Shown here: positions 8,336 through 15,864 of the stretch, in pieces | Layout of the letters: each line of letters opens with the position of its first letter | Numbering within the stretch: position 1 is the first letter of the stretch | Source of the DNA: Brucella grignonensis | GTDB taxonomy: Bacteria > Pseudomonadota > Alphaproteobacteria > Rhizobiales > Rhizobiaceae | NCBI RefSeq assembly: GCF_002252505.1 | Contig: NZ_NNRL01000163.1 | Location: 315,981 to 379,980 of the forward strand | Direction: 5' to 3' | Length of the DNA: 64,000 nucleotides | Translations under genes and position numbers: made by a program | Notes under the pieces: model-generated | Database searches by the model: none | The model's input: only the letters and a program-made list of their open reading frames with translations | What the model was told of the DNA's origin: nothing

Positions 8336-10621
8336 TTACTGCGTATTGCCCATGATGATATCGAGCAAGGTCGTGGAATCGCGGTTCTGCGGTGGTGGAC
8401 CGCCAACGTTACCGGGTGGCACTGGTGCGCCATTGTCATTCACCGGATAGTTGGCTGGCACGCTGGATTGCTGACCCTGTTGAACGGTATTGCGGGCGGG
8501 GGAATCAGGAGCCGGTGGCCAATAGCCATCATCACCATTGCCCGCCATTGGCTGATCGCCATAGCCGCCTTGCGGAATTATGCCGGGTTCATATGGATTG
8601 TTTGGATCGATACCGTCGCTGCCGCCGGGGACAACATTCTGAATATCGTAATGACCGGGAAGTTCGGCGACTGGTACGCCCTTATGGGCTTCCTTCATGA
8701 AGGTTTTCCAAGCGGCGACTGGAAGCGTGGAGCCGAAGACACGCTTCATACCCTTGCCGTCATCATTGCCGAACCAGACGCCGGTTGTGAGATTTGCCGT
8801 ATAGCCGATAAACCACGCATCGCGGAAATTCTGGCTGGTGCCGGTTTTGCCCGCTGCAGGCCAGCCAAAGGCCGCACGTTTTGCGGTGCCATCTTCCACC
8901 GTACGACGAAGCATCGCATTTATCATGCCGACATTGCGTTCATCGATCACGCGGGGGCCGACGCCATCTTCTCTCTGGTACAGAACCTTGCCGTCAGAAT
9001 CCGTGATCCTGGTAATGAAATACACCGGCGCACGATAACCACCGTTGGCAAAAGGCACATAGGCGTCGGTCAATTCCAGCAATGAGACTTCGGATGTGCC
9101 GAGTGCCAGCGAGGCGTTGGGTTCCAACTTCGACTGAACGCCAAGGCGGTGCGCGGTGTCAATCACGGTCTGTGGACCAACTTCCATGACCAGCTGCGCT
9201 GAAACGGAATTAAGCGAGTGAGACAAGGCGGTCGCCAGCGTCACTTCGCCCATATACTTGCCGTTGTCATTGCTCGGCGTCCATTTACCGATCCGCACAG
9301 GCGCATCGTTGCGAACAGAATCGGGCGTACGGCCTTGTTCGAGTGCTGTCAGATAGACAAAAGGCTTGAAGGATGAGGCGGGCTGACGGCGGGCGTCGGT
9401 GACGCGGTCGAACTGGCTGGCAGCATAATCATAGCCGCCCACCAATGCGCGCACAGCACCCGTACCGTCGATTGATACGAGCGCACCCTGACTCACATTC
9501 ATCTTTTTGCCATTTGCCGAAATCTGGTCCTTGATTGCTTCTTCGCCAGCACGCTGCAGATTGAGATCGACAGTGGTTTCAACCGTGATGTCGGTTTTCG
9601 TTTCGCCAATAAGCGCGGGAATCTCGGCAACCACCCGGTCGGCAAAATAGTTTTCAGAACCCTGCCAGTAAGCCGCAGCGCGTGTTGGCGGCTCGCTTTC
9701 TGCGATGGCGACCTGCCGGTCATCGATCATGCCTTCTTCGCGCATAGCGCCCAGCACCAGCTTGGCGCGGGCACTTGCGGCCTCTGGATCGCGCGCAGGC
9801 GAAAGACGCGAAGGGGCTTTCAGAAGGCCGGCAAGCGTTGCCGCTTCCATGAGGTTCACGTCCTTGGCAGACTTTCCGAAATAGCGTCGCGAAGCCGCAT
9901 CGACACCATAGGCACCGGAACCGAGATAGACACGGTTCAGATACATCTCCAATATCTGCTCTTTGGTATATTTATGCTCAAGCCACAGGGCGAGCATCAC
10001 TTCCTGCACCTTGCGCTCAAGCGTGCGATCAGGCGAAAGGAAGAGGTTTTTGGCAAGCTGCTGTGTGAGTGTCGAGCCACCCTGTACGGCGCGGCCAGAG
10101 GTCACATTGGTAACAATTGCACGGGCGAGACCAATCGGATCAATACCGAAATGCGACATGAAACGGCGGTCTTCGATCGCCATGACAGCTTGCGGAATGA
10201 AGGGCGACATTTCGTGCAAGCCGACAGCTTCCCCGCCTGTTGTACCGCGATTGGCGATGAGACCGCCCTGCACATCAACGATACGAACATTTGGCGGACG
10301 GTCGGGAATGGTCCAATCCGTTGTCGGCGGCATTTTGGCTGCGAAGTACACGAGCATGCCCGCGAAAGCGATGCCGCCCCAAAGGCCGAGCACGAGACAC
10401 CAGTAAAATGCACGGCGAACAAACCCGAAAAAGCCGCCGCGTTTTTTGGGCGCGCGACGCGAACTGCGCGGTTCGCGATCTTTTGTCGGTTTGCTTTTAC
10501 GTTGGGGACGGGCCATGCGCTCCTCCTCATCGACGCGAAACACGTCCTCTTCCTGCTCCTGCTCCTGCTGCTTGCCGAAGGAAGGCTCGATACGTCCGTT
10601 TCTGCCGTCTCGCGATGCCAT
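8336..10621 (-). CDS. Bifunctional penicillin-binding protein 1A (glycosyltransferase/transpeptidase)
   Basis: This class A PBP polymerises lipid II and cross-links peptidoglycan in the periplasm, anchored by one membrane helix at about 71-93. The GT51 domain carries Glu150 in AIEDRRF and GGSTLTQQLAKN (181-192). The transpeptidase has the SxxK nucleophile Ser416 (SSFK 416-419), SLN (469-471) and KTGT (592-595), so all catalytic motifs are intact. The C-terminal ~100 residues are a low-complexity Pro/Gly/Asn tail. The 761-residue form starts at 10621. An internal ATG at 10516 has a strong GAGGAGG upstream and would give 726 residues, but the preceding acidic segment looks like family N-termini, so I keep the longer form. 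Confidence 0.9.
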   Translation of the reverse strand: MASRDGRNGRIEPSFGKQQEQEQEEDVFRVDEEERMARPQRKSKPTKDREPRSSRRAPKKRGGFFGFVRRAFYWCLVLGLWGGIAFAGMLVYFAAKMPPTTDWTIPDRPPNVRIVDVQGGLIANRGTTGGEAVGLHEMSPFIPQAVMAIEDRRFMSHFGIDPIGLARAIVTNVTSGRAVQGGSTLTQQLAKNLFLSPDRTLERKVQEVMLALWLEHKYTKEQILEMYLNRVYLGSGAYGVDAASRRYFGKSAKDVNLMEAATLAGLLKAPSRLSPARDPEAASARAKLVLGAMREEGMIDDRQVAIAESEPPTRAAAYWQGSENYFADRVVAEIPALIGETKTDITVETTVDLNLQRAGEEAIKDQISANGKKMNVSQGALVSIDGTGAVRALVGGYDYAASQFDRVTDARRQPASSFKPFVYLTALEQGRTPDSVRNDAPVRIGKWTPSNDNGKYMGEVTLATALSHSLNSVSAQLVMEVGPQTVIDTAHRLGVQSKLEPNASLALGTSEVSLLELTDAYVPFANGGYRAPVYFITRITDSDGKVLYQREDGVGPRVIDERNVGMINAMLRRTVEDGTAKRAAFGWPAAGKTGTSQNFRDAWFIGYTANLTTGVWFGNDDGKGMKRVFGSTLPVAAWKTFMKEAHKGVPVAELPGHYDIQNVVPGGSDGIDPNNPYEPGIIPQGGYGDQPMAGNGDDGYWPPAPDSPARNTVQQGQQSSVPANYPVNDNGAPVPPGNVGGPPPQNRDSTTLLDIIMGNTQ

Positions 10622-10720
10622 GTTGTTTTAGATCCGCCCGCCTGCTTATCGGTTACTGGTTTTGTAACCGCTTAATTCATCAACCCGCATATATCGAGGG
10701 CGTTTATCGCCTGAAGGGTA

Positions 10721-10755
10721 AATGCGGCAGTTTAAAGGGGGGTAAACTCCGCATT
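10721..10755. promoter_or_regulatory. Hairpin in the leader of the PBP gene
   Basis: AATGCGG-C-AGTTTA (10721-10734) pairs with TAAACT-CCGCATT (10743-10755), a 13-bp stem with one bulged base and an 8-nt loop that reads CCCCCCTT on the minus strand. It lies about 100 bases upstream of the PBP start and beyond the Omp terminator. No T-run follows, so a terminator is unlikely; a leader structure is possible. Confidence 0.45.
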
Positions 10756-10787
10756 CACAAAAAATAACGGTGTTGGTGTGCAAAAGA

Positions 10788-10812
10788 AAAGGCCCCGCAG
10801 AGCAGGGCCTTT
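10788..10812 (-). terminator. Terminator after the Omp gene
   Basis: An 8-bp stem AAAGGCCC (10788-10795) with GGGCCTTT (10805-10812) is followed on the minus strand by TTCTTTTG. It lies 28 bases after the outer-membrane-protein stop. Confidence 0.85.
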
Positions 10813-10839
10813 CCCAAAAATTCATCTGATCGGATCAGA

Positions 10840-11523
10840 TTAGAACTTGTATGCGACGCCGAGACGAACTTCGTTGGTCTTGAACTTGTCGCGAGTGCTA
10901 GTTGACGTATCGAAATCGAAATCCTTATGACCGTAATCGGTGTAACGGTATTCAAGGCGAACGATGACGTTGTCAGTTGCTGCGTAGTCAACACCTGCGC
11001 CAGCGGTCCAGCCGGTAAGGGTCTTACTCTGCGAAATGCTGTCTACACCATCATCAAGTGTGTTCTTGACACTACCGAATGCAACACCACCAGCAATGTA
11101 AGGCAGGAAGCGGTCAACTGCGTAACCTGCACGGGCACGAACCGCACCCGACCAACGCAGCTTGCTTTCAATATCCACGCCGGTATCCACACCAGCATCG
11201 TTATAGATCGCTGCGCTATCCTTGAGGTTGTTGTAGGTCACGTCACCGTCGATACCCAGAACAACGCTGTTACCGAGGTCGAAGTTGTAACCTGCATAGA
11301 GGCCACCGAGGAAGCCATCTGGCTTCACGTCGAGGCCGCCGTCAAAGCGCGACTTGCCCCAGCCGTAACCGATCTGGCCACCGAGGTAAGCGCCATTCCA
11401 GGTGAAGGACGGAGCGACGATGACCGGAGCTGGTTCTTCGTAAACAACAGCGTCAGCGGCCTTTGCGCCTGTGGCAGCAAGAAGAGCAACAGTGGATGCG
11501 AGAAGAAGAGACTTGAGCTTCAT
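10840..11523 (-). CDS. Outer-membrane beta-barrel protein, Omp25/Omp31 family
   Basis: This 227-residue exported protein has a signal peptide (MKLKSLLLASTVALLAATGAKA) with cleavage expected after residue 22. The mature part starts with the acidic/proline stretch and FTWNGAYLGGQIGYGWG typical of Brucella Omp25/Omp31 and rhizobial RopB proteins, contains WTAGAGVDYAATDN, and ends RLGVAYKF with the terminal Phe needed for barrel insertion. Such proteins make small 8-strand barrels that stabilise the surface and interact with LPS and hosts. The start is fixed by AAAGGAG nine bases upstream; longer open sequence before it is not coding. It has its own terminator and is probably abundant. Which of the several Omp25/31 paralogues it is cannot be decided here. 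Confidence 0.9.
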   Translation of the reverse strand: MKLKSLLLASTVALLAATGAKAADAVVYEEPAPVIVAPSFTWNGAYLGGQIGYGWGKSRFDGGLDVKPDGFLGGLYAGYNFDLGNSVVLGIDGDVTYNNLKDSAAIYNDAGVDTGVDIESKLRWSGAVRARAGYAVDRFLPYIAGGVAFGSVKNTLDDGVDSISQSKTLTGWTAGAGVDYAATDNVIVRLEYRYTDYGHKDFDFDTSTSTRDKFKTNEVRLGVAYKF

Positions 11524-11776
11524 AATAAATCTCCTTTGGAGAACGGGGAATGCCAAATCTGTTGCACCTAATATAAGCGATTGGCGAAAAGAGTCTGTAG
11601 CAAGACGGCCACAGTCGCGTAATTGTCGCAAAAGTTGCACACGGAATCGTGATTAGTCTGGATAGCTGATGTTATTGGTTACCAAATGTTTAAAATCCAC
11701 GGTTGCATTCTGCGAGGATGTTTTTGCAATCGATATTGAGATATAGGGTGCGGATATCGGGCTTGGAGGAAATAAA

Positions 11777-12928
11777 ATGGGCGGGGCAACTGGGGCTGTA
11801 CAGCGGGTCGACTGGGTCGATATTGCCAAGGGTATCTGCATTATCTTTGTTGTCATGATGCATTCCACGCTGGGGGTGGAGAAGGCGGCAGGCTCTGAAG
11901 GGTGGATGCATCATGTGGTGGCCTTCGCCAAGCCCTTCCGTATGCCCGACTTCTTCCTGATCTCCGGTCTGTTTCTCAGCCTCGTCATTGACAGGCCATG
12001 GCGGCGCTATCTCGACCGTAAGGTCGTGCACTTTCTGTATTTCTATATCTTATGGCTGACGATCCAGTTTGCGTTCAAAGCACCCGCAATTGGAAGTGAA
12101 GCAGGCCTTGCCGGTGTTGTCGAAGCCTATCTCATGGCCTTTATCGAGCCTTTCGGAACGCTCTGGTTCATCTACATTCTGCCAGTCTTTTTCATTGCGA
12201 CCCGCCTGTTGAAGCGGGTGCCGGTCGGGCTGACCTTTGCTTTGCTGGCCATTCTGGAAATTCTGCCGATCCATACCGGCTGGACGATGATCGACGAGTT
12301 TTGCTCGCGTTTTGTTTATTTTTTCGCAGGCTATGCCTTCGCACCCTCGATATTCCGCATTGCCGACTGGCTGCGTCGGCGTCCAGTCGTGGGAATGATT
12401 GGGCTGCTTGTCTGGGGGCTCATCGAATATAAGCTGGTCTTCACGCCAGTGCCAGAAAGTCTCGCTTCTCTCATCGCGCCTGCTGGTGATTTTTTGAACG
12501 GACGAGGAGCAGTGAGCGATCTTCCGATCATGTCGCTTTTGCTTGGGTTGATTGGCGCATTGGCGATTATTTCAATATCATCGCTGCTGAGCTTGCTTTC
12601 GGGTAAAAACTGGCTGCATCGCGGGCTAGGCTGGCTCGGCGCGCATTCAATCGTCGTCTATCTGGCATTCTTCCTGCCGATGGCGATTGCCCGGACAATT
12701 CTTTTGAAAGTTGGCTTTCTGGATGTCGGAACGGTTTCACTGCTGACGACCGCAAGCGGTGTTATCGGTCCGGTCGTTCTCTACGGACTTATTCAATGGA
12801 CTGGTTTTGGACAGTTCCTGTTCCGTCGTCCGGCATGGGCTTATATTGATCGCGCTCCGCAAAAGAAAACGGCGGCTCAAGCGCATCCCGAAAAGTGTGA
12901 AACGGTTTTCGGGCAGGATGCGCGTTAA
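11777..12928 (+). CDS. Membrane acyltransferase family 3 protein with repeat-encoded C-terminus
   Basis: This is a 383-residue polytopic inner-membrane protein of the acyltransferase 3 family (OpgC/NodX/OafA-like), which O-acylates surface sugars or periplasmic glucans. It shows the early VDIAKGICIIFVVMMHS segment with the conserved His at about 29 and about ten hydrophobic spans. GGAGGA six bases before the ATG at 11777 supports the start. The final ~14 residues (HPEKCETVFGQDAR) and the TAA stop are encoded by a copy of the palindromic repeat, so the natural C-terminus was probably replaced or extended. Modification of the cyclic glucan made by the cgs product is an attractive but unproven role. 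Confidence 0.8.
   Translation: MGGATGAVQRVDWVDIAKGICIIFVVMMHSTLGVEKAAGSEGWMHHVVAFAKPFRMPDFFLISGLFLSLVIDRPWRRYLDRKVVHFLYFYILWLTIQFAFKAPAIGSEAGLAGVVEAYLMAFIEPFGTLWFIYILPVFFIATRLLKRVPVGLTFALLAILEILPIHTGWTMIDEFCSRFVYFFAGYAFAPSIFRIADWLRRRPVVGMIGLLVWGLIEYKLVFTPVPESLASLIAPAGDFLNGRGAVSDLPIMSLLLGLIGALAIISISSLLSLLSGKNWLHRGLGWLGAHSIVVYLAFFLPMAIARTILLKVGFLDVGTVSLLTTASGVIGPVVLYGLIQWTGFGQFLFRRPAWAYIDRAPQKKTAAQAHPEKCETVFGQDAR
12881..12927 (+). repeat. Palindromic repeat inside the acyltransferase 3' end
   Basis: GCGCATCCCG and GGATGCGC flank the 19-nt loop AAAAGTGTGAAACGGTTTT. The hinge sequence GTTAAA that follows supplies the TAA stop of the acyltransferase gene. This is a half-length copy. Confidence 0.85.
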
Positions 12929-12935
12929 AGAAAAT

Positions 12936-12961
12936 GGCATGAGAGAGCTATCTCTCATGCC
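12936..12961 (-). terminator. Terminator after ribonuclease D gene
   Basis: A perfect 11-bp stem GGCATGAGAGA (12936-12946) with TCTCTCATGCC (12951-12961) and a 4-nt loop is followed on the minus strand by ATTTTCTTT. It lies between the convergent acyltransferase and rnd genes. Confidence 0.8.
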
Positions 12962-12974
12962 GCCGCCTGATGCT

Positions 12975-13592
12975 TTATGAATGAGCGAAAATATCCGTCT
13001 CCGGCCAACCCATCAGATCAAGTTCCGAGCGGGTTGGCAGGAATTTGAAGCAGGCTTCGGCCTGTTTCGCGCGGCCATCACGCTCCAGGCGCTTCTCGAA
13101 CACTGCTTTCAGACGATGCAGATAAAGCACGTCTGAAGCGGCGTAATCGAGTTGGGCTTGCGAAAGCACTTCCGCGGCCCAATCAGATGATTGCTGCTGT
13201 TTGGAAATCGAAACATCGAGAAGCTCGTTGCAGATTTCCTTCAAGCCGTGGCGATCCGTATAGGTACGGGTGAGCTTCGATGCGATCTTCGTGCAGAAGA
13301 CCGGCTGTGGCATAGTGCCAAAAGCATGTGCCAGCACCGCAAGATCGAAGCGTCCATAGTGAAAGATCTTGGTGATCGAACGATCTTTCAAAAGCTTGAC
13401 CAGGTTGGGGGCTTTCTTCTGTCCGGCTTCGATCTGGATCACATCGGCTGTGCCGTCGCCGGGCGAGATCTGAACGACGCAAAGCCTGTCGCGATGCGGG
13501 TTCAGACCCAGCGTTTCGGTGTCGATAGCGACTGCGTCAACCTGGTAGTTATCCAGATTGGGCAAATCGTGTTTGTGAAAACGGATCGTCAT
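12975..13592 (-). CDS. rnd: Ribonuclease D (short form)
   Basis: This is a 205-residue 3'-5' exoribonuclease of the DEDDy group. The catalytic residues are all present: Asp24 and Glu26 (DTET), Asp83 (HYGRFD), and Tyr150 with Asp154 (LDYAASDVLYL). E. coli RNase D is nearly twice as long because of its HRDC domains; the short form without them is usual in this order. The family trims 3' ends of tRNA and other stable RNAs. The ATG at 13592 has AAGGAAAA upstream and fits the family N-terminus; an upstream open extension comes from the duplicated 3' end of the neighbouring peptidase gene. It lies 10 bases from that duplication and may be co-transcribed with the peptidase gene. Confidence 0.88.
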   Translation of the reverse strand: MTIRFHKHDLPNLDNYQVDAVAIDTETLGLNPHRDRLCVVQISPGDGTADVIQIEAGQKKAPNLVKLLKDRSITKIFHYGRFDLAVLAHAFGTMPQPVFCTKIASKLTRTYTDRHGLKEICNELLDVSISKQQQSSDWAAEVLSQAQLDYAASDVLYLHRLKAVFEKRLERDGRAKQAEACFKFLPTRSELDLMGWPETDIFAHS

Positions 13593-13602
13593 ATAGTTTT
13601 CC

Positions 13603-13670
13603 TTAGTTGGCCGCCGTAGCGGCCATAATGCGCGCCCTACTTGGCCGCGATAGCGGCCATAATGCGCGCC
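13603..13670. repeat. 34-bp tandem duplication of the peptidase gene's 3' end
   Basis: 13603-13636 and 13637-13670 match at 30 of 34 positions. The second copy encodes the last codons and TAG stop of the M20 peptidase; the first is an extra, untranslated copy with a TAA at the same place. Each unit carries the inverted repeat GGCCGC-N3-GCGGCC. Confidence 0.85.
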
Positions 13671-15034
13671 CATGAGCGCTGACCCTTATGGAAGGAGTTC
13701 AGCTCGTATTTTTCGTTGGGCGAATGAATGCGATCATCTTCAAGACCAAAACCGACGAGCAAAGATTCCATACCGAGGAATTTGTCGAAGTCGCCGACAA
13801 TCGGAATCGATCCGCCCATGGCGATCAATACGGCTGGTTTCGGCCATTCGTCGGAAAGCGCGTCCTTCGCTTTGGAAACGAGTGGGGAATCATATGGCAG
13901 CTGGATCGCGGGCGATCCGCCATGTGGATGAAACTCGACCGAGCAATCGGCTGGCAGACGTTCCTGCACAAAAGCGCGGAAAGCTTCACGGATTTTAACC
14001 GGATCCTGCTTGTGCACGAGGCGGAATGAAACCTTGGCGGATGCTTCTGCAGCAATCACGGTCTTGAAACCTTCGCCGGTATAGCCGCCGATAATCCCGT
14101 TTACTTCAGCCGTTGGGCGTGCCCAGGTCAGTTCCAGAACGCTGCGGTCTTTTTCACCCGACGGGATTGAGAGACCAATCGGGCCGAGGAAGTTTTCGGC
14201 CGTGCGGCCAAGGCTTTCCCATGATTGCAAAATCTGCGACGGCGTTTCTTCCACACCTTCATAGAAACCGGGAACTGTAACACGGCCGGTATCATCATGA
14301 AGGTCGGCAAGGATTTTGCTGAGAATATGAATCGGGTTTGCAGCAGCGCCACCAAAGAAGCCGGAGTGCAGATCGCGATCAGCAGCCTTAATGACGATTT
14401 GTTCGCCAACAAGTCCGCGCAGACCAACGCTGATCGCTGGCGTTTCGGCATCCCACATGGCGGTGTCGCAAACAAGCGCTACATCAGCCTTCAGCTCTTC
14501 CTTGTTTGCATCGAGGAACGGCTTCAGCGATGGTGAGCCGGATTCTTCCTCGCCTTCAAACAGCAATGTCACCTTCACGGGCAGATTGCCGTTAATGGCT
14601 TTGTAAGCGCGACAGGCTTCCACAAAGGTCATGAGCTGGCCCTTGTCGTCGGATGTTCCGCGACCAGTCAGAATTTTGCGGCCATTGCCGACGTCTTTGA
14701 TTGCAGGATCAAACGGATCGTTTTCCCAAAGATTGAGCGGATCAACCGGCTGCACATCATAATGACCATAAAACAGGACATGCGGTGCATCAGTTGTAGC
14801 GCCATCGTGATGGGCGACGACCATTGGATGCCCCGGTGTGTCGCGCACACTTGCATCGAAGCCAATCGACTTCAGGTCTTCAACCAGCCATTCGGCAGCC
14901 TTGCGGCAATCGGCTTTGTAAGCCGGATCGGTCGAAATCGATTTGATCCGCAAAAGATCGAACAGATGATCGATGCTTTTGTCGAGATTGGTGTCGAGAT
15001 AATTGAGGACTTTATCGAGTGATTGCGCGGACAT
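13637..15034 (-). CDS. M20-family metallodipeptidase
   Basis: This 465-residue cytoplasmic di-zinc peptidase of the M20 (ArgE/DapE/CPG2/carnosinase) family has the metal and catalytic motifs GHYDVQP (90-96), GRGTSDDKG (124-132) and FEGEEESGS (159-167), and an inserted dimerisation domain in the second half. Related proteins are annotated as dipeptidases of broad or unknown specificity (CNDP-like), acting on short peptides. The C-terminal RIMAAIAAK lies in a 34-bp sequence that is duplicated directly after the stop. The gene is divergent from the cupin gene and polA, with a small RNA candidate in between. Confidence 0.88.
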   Translation of the reverse strand: MSAQSLDKVLNYLDTNLDKSIDHLFDLLRIKSISTDPAYKADCRKAAEWLVEDLKSIGFDASVRDTPGHPMVVAHHDGATTDAPHVLFYGHYDVQPVDPLNLWENDPFDPAIKDVGNGRKILTGRGTSDDKGQLMTFVEACRAYKAINGNLPVKVTLLFEGEEESGSPSLKPFLDANKEELKADVALVCDTAMWDAETPAISVGLRGLVGEQIVIKAADRDLHSGFFGGAAANPIHILSKILADLHDDTGRVTVPGFYEGVEETPSQILQSWESLGRTAENFLGPIGLSIPSGEKDRSVLELTWARPTAEVNGIIGGYTGEGFKTVIAAEASAKVSFRLVHKQDPVKIREAFRAFVQERLPADCSVEFHPHGGSPAIQLPYDSPLVSKAKDALSDEWPKPAVLIAMGGSIPIVGDFDKFLGMESLLVGFGLEDDRIHSPNEKYELNSFHKGQRSWARIMAAIAAK

Positions 15035-15134
15035 GGATACTTCCTGACGAGTCGTAAAACTGCTGGCACACTACAACCAGCAACCCGAAGAAGAAACCCA
15101 ATATGAACGCAAAACTGAGAGCAGAAAATGAATT

Positions 15135-15167
15135 GGCCGTTGCGGTGAGGGGGTTACCACAACGGCC
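15135..15167 (-). ncRNA. Second C-rich-loop hairpin downstream of the small RNA candidate
   Basis: GGCCGTTG (15135-15142) pairs with CAACGGCC (15160-15167) around a 17-nt loop that reads ACCCCCTCACC on the minus strand. It follows the small-RNA terminator by about 15 bases and has the same design (8-bp stem, C-rich loop). It may be part of a longer transcript or a second terminator. Confidence 0.4.
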
Positions 15168-15180
15168 ATATCACTACACT

Positions 15181-15322
15181 CAAAAACGACAGCCCGGAGA
15201 GGGGAATGAGGCTGTCGCAGCAACCGGTATCCAACGGGGGACGGGTCAGAAAACCGGCGACCGACGTACTGTCGATGGGTGTAATCTGGCCCTCCAACTG
15301 TGGCTATTCAAGGGCATTTAAG
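15181..15322 (-). ncRNA. Candidate small RNA beside polA (alpha-r7-like)
   Basis: The end is an intrinsic terminator on the minus strand: an 8-bp stem CGACAGCC/GGCTGTCG (15210-15217 with 15187-15194), a 15-nt loop containing CCCCTCTCC, then GTTTTT. Upstream the sequence has no convincing reading frame, contains GTTGGAGGG and several GC-rich stretches able to pair, and a possible -35/-10 (GTAACG, 17 bases, TAATCT) near 15350-15328. The resulting ~140 nt matches, as I remember it, the length (136-149 nt) and the polA-linked position of the rhizobial/Brucella alpha-r7 (Smr7C) family. The C-rich loop would be suited to pairing with ribosome-binding sites. Family identity is from memory of context, not alignment; the 5' end is a guess. 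Confidence 0.6.
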
Positions 15323-15366
15323 ATTACAAATTCGTAACATAAACGTTACCTTACCGGGTGGAATCC

Positions 15367-15381
15367 GTTATCTGTGATAAC
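15367..15381. promoter_or_regulatory. Perfect palindrome upstream of the cupin gene
   Basis: GTTATC-TGT-GATAAC is a perfect 6+3+6 palindrome, 28 bases before the cupin ATG and about 45 bases upstream of the suggested start of the divergent small RNA. A weaker GTAAC-N6-GTTAC lies at 15334-15349. It looks like a repressor or activator site; the protein is unknown. Confidence 0.45.
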
Positions 15382-15409
15382 CTGAAAACTTGTGAGGGGA
15401 GAGGCACTT

Positions 15410-15760
15410 ATGGATACAGTCACGATGCTCAGCAAAAAGGACTGGGAGAAGACGTCAGGCAAGTGGCACGGTGAGTTTGAAGGAAATGTGTTCGGAGCGG
15501 GTGCGTCCGTCATGTTCTATGCAACCGAAGAAGCTGGACGAGGACCACGACTGCATCGCCATCCTTATGATGAGATTTTCATTGTGCGTAAAGGCCGGGC
15601 CTTATTCACGGTTGGCGAGGAACAATTTGAAGCCGAAGAAGGCAGCGTTGTGTTTGGAGCAGCCAACATTCCACACAAATATGTCAATGTCGGCCCGGGT
15701 CTTCTCGAGATGATTGATATTCATGTCTCCGGCGCGTTCATACAGGAAGACCTGGAGTAG
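15410..15760 (+). CDS. Cupin-domain protein
   Basis: This 116-residue single-domain cupin is predicted to form a small beta-barrel with a metal site. The first cupin motif GPRLHRHPYDEIFIVRKG gives the H-x-H...E ligands and the second, NIPHKYVNVGPG, supplies the third His. Function is not predictable: such proteins range from isomerases and dioxygenases to binding or regulatory proteins. I use the ATG at 15410, with GAGGGGA nine bases upstream; a GTG at 15392 is in frame but would absorb that site. The gene lies 104 bases before polA in the same direction, and a palindromic operator-like site precedes it. Confidence 0.8.
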   Translation: MDTVTMLSKKDWEKTSGKWHGEFEGNVFGAGASVMFYATEEAGRGPRLHRHPYDEIFIVRKGRALFTVGEEQFEAEEGSVVFGAANIPHKYVNVGPGLLEMIDIHVSGAFIQEDLE

Positions 15761-15864
15761 CTCCACGTGTTGAAGCTGGCCTGTGGATGATCCAACGGTG
15801 GACACATGTTTCTCCTGACACAAGGCCGGTTTTCTTTGTGCGTGGTTTCCTCTAATTCTATGGC

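Noticed and set aside
8456-8473. Possible sigma-54 promoter TGGCACGCTGGATTGC
   Set aside because: The spacing between the GG and GC pairs is one base too long and the site lies inside the PBP coding region, pointing at no gene.
15103-15321. 72-codon plus-strand frame over the small RNA candidate
   Set aside because: It has no ribosome site and is explained better by the minus-strand structured RNA with its terminator.
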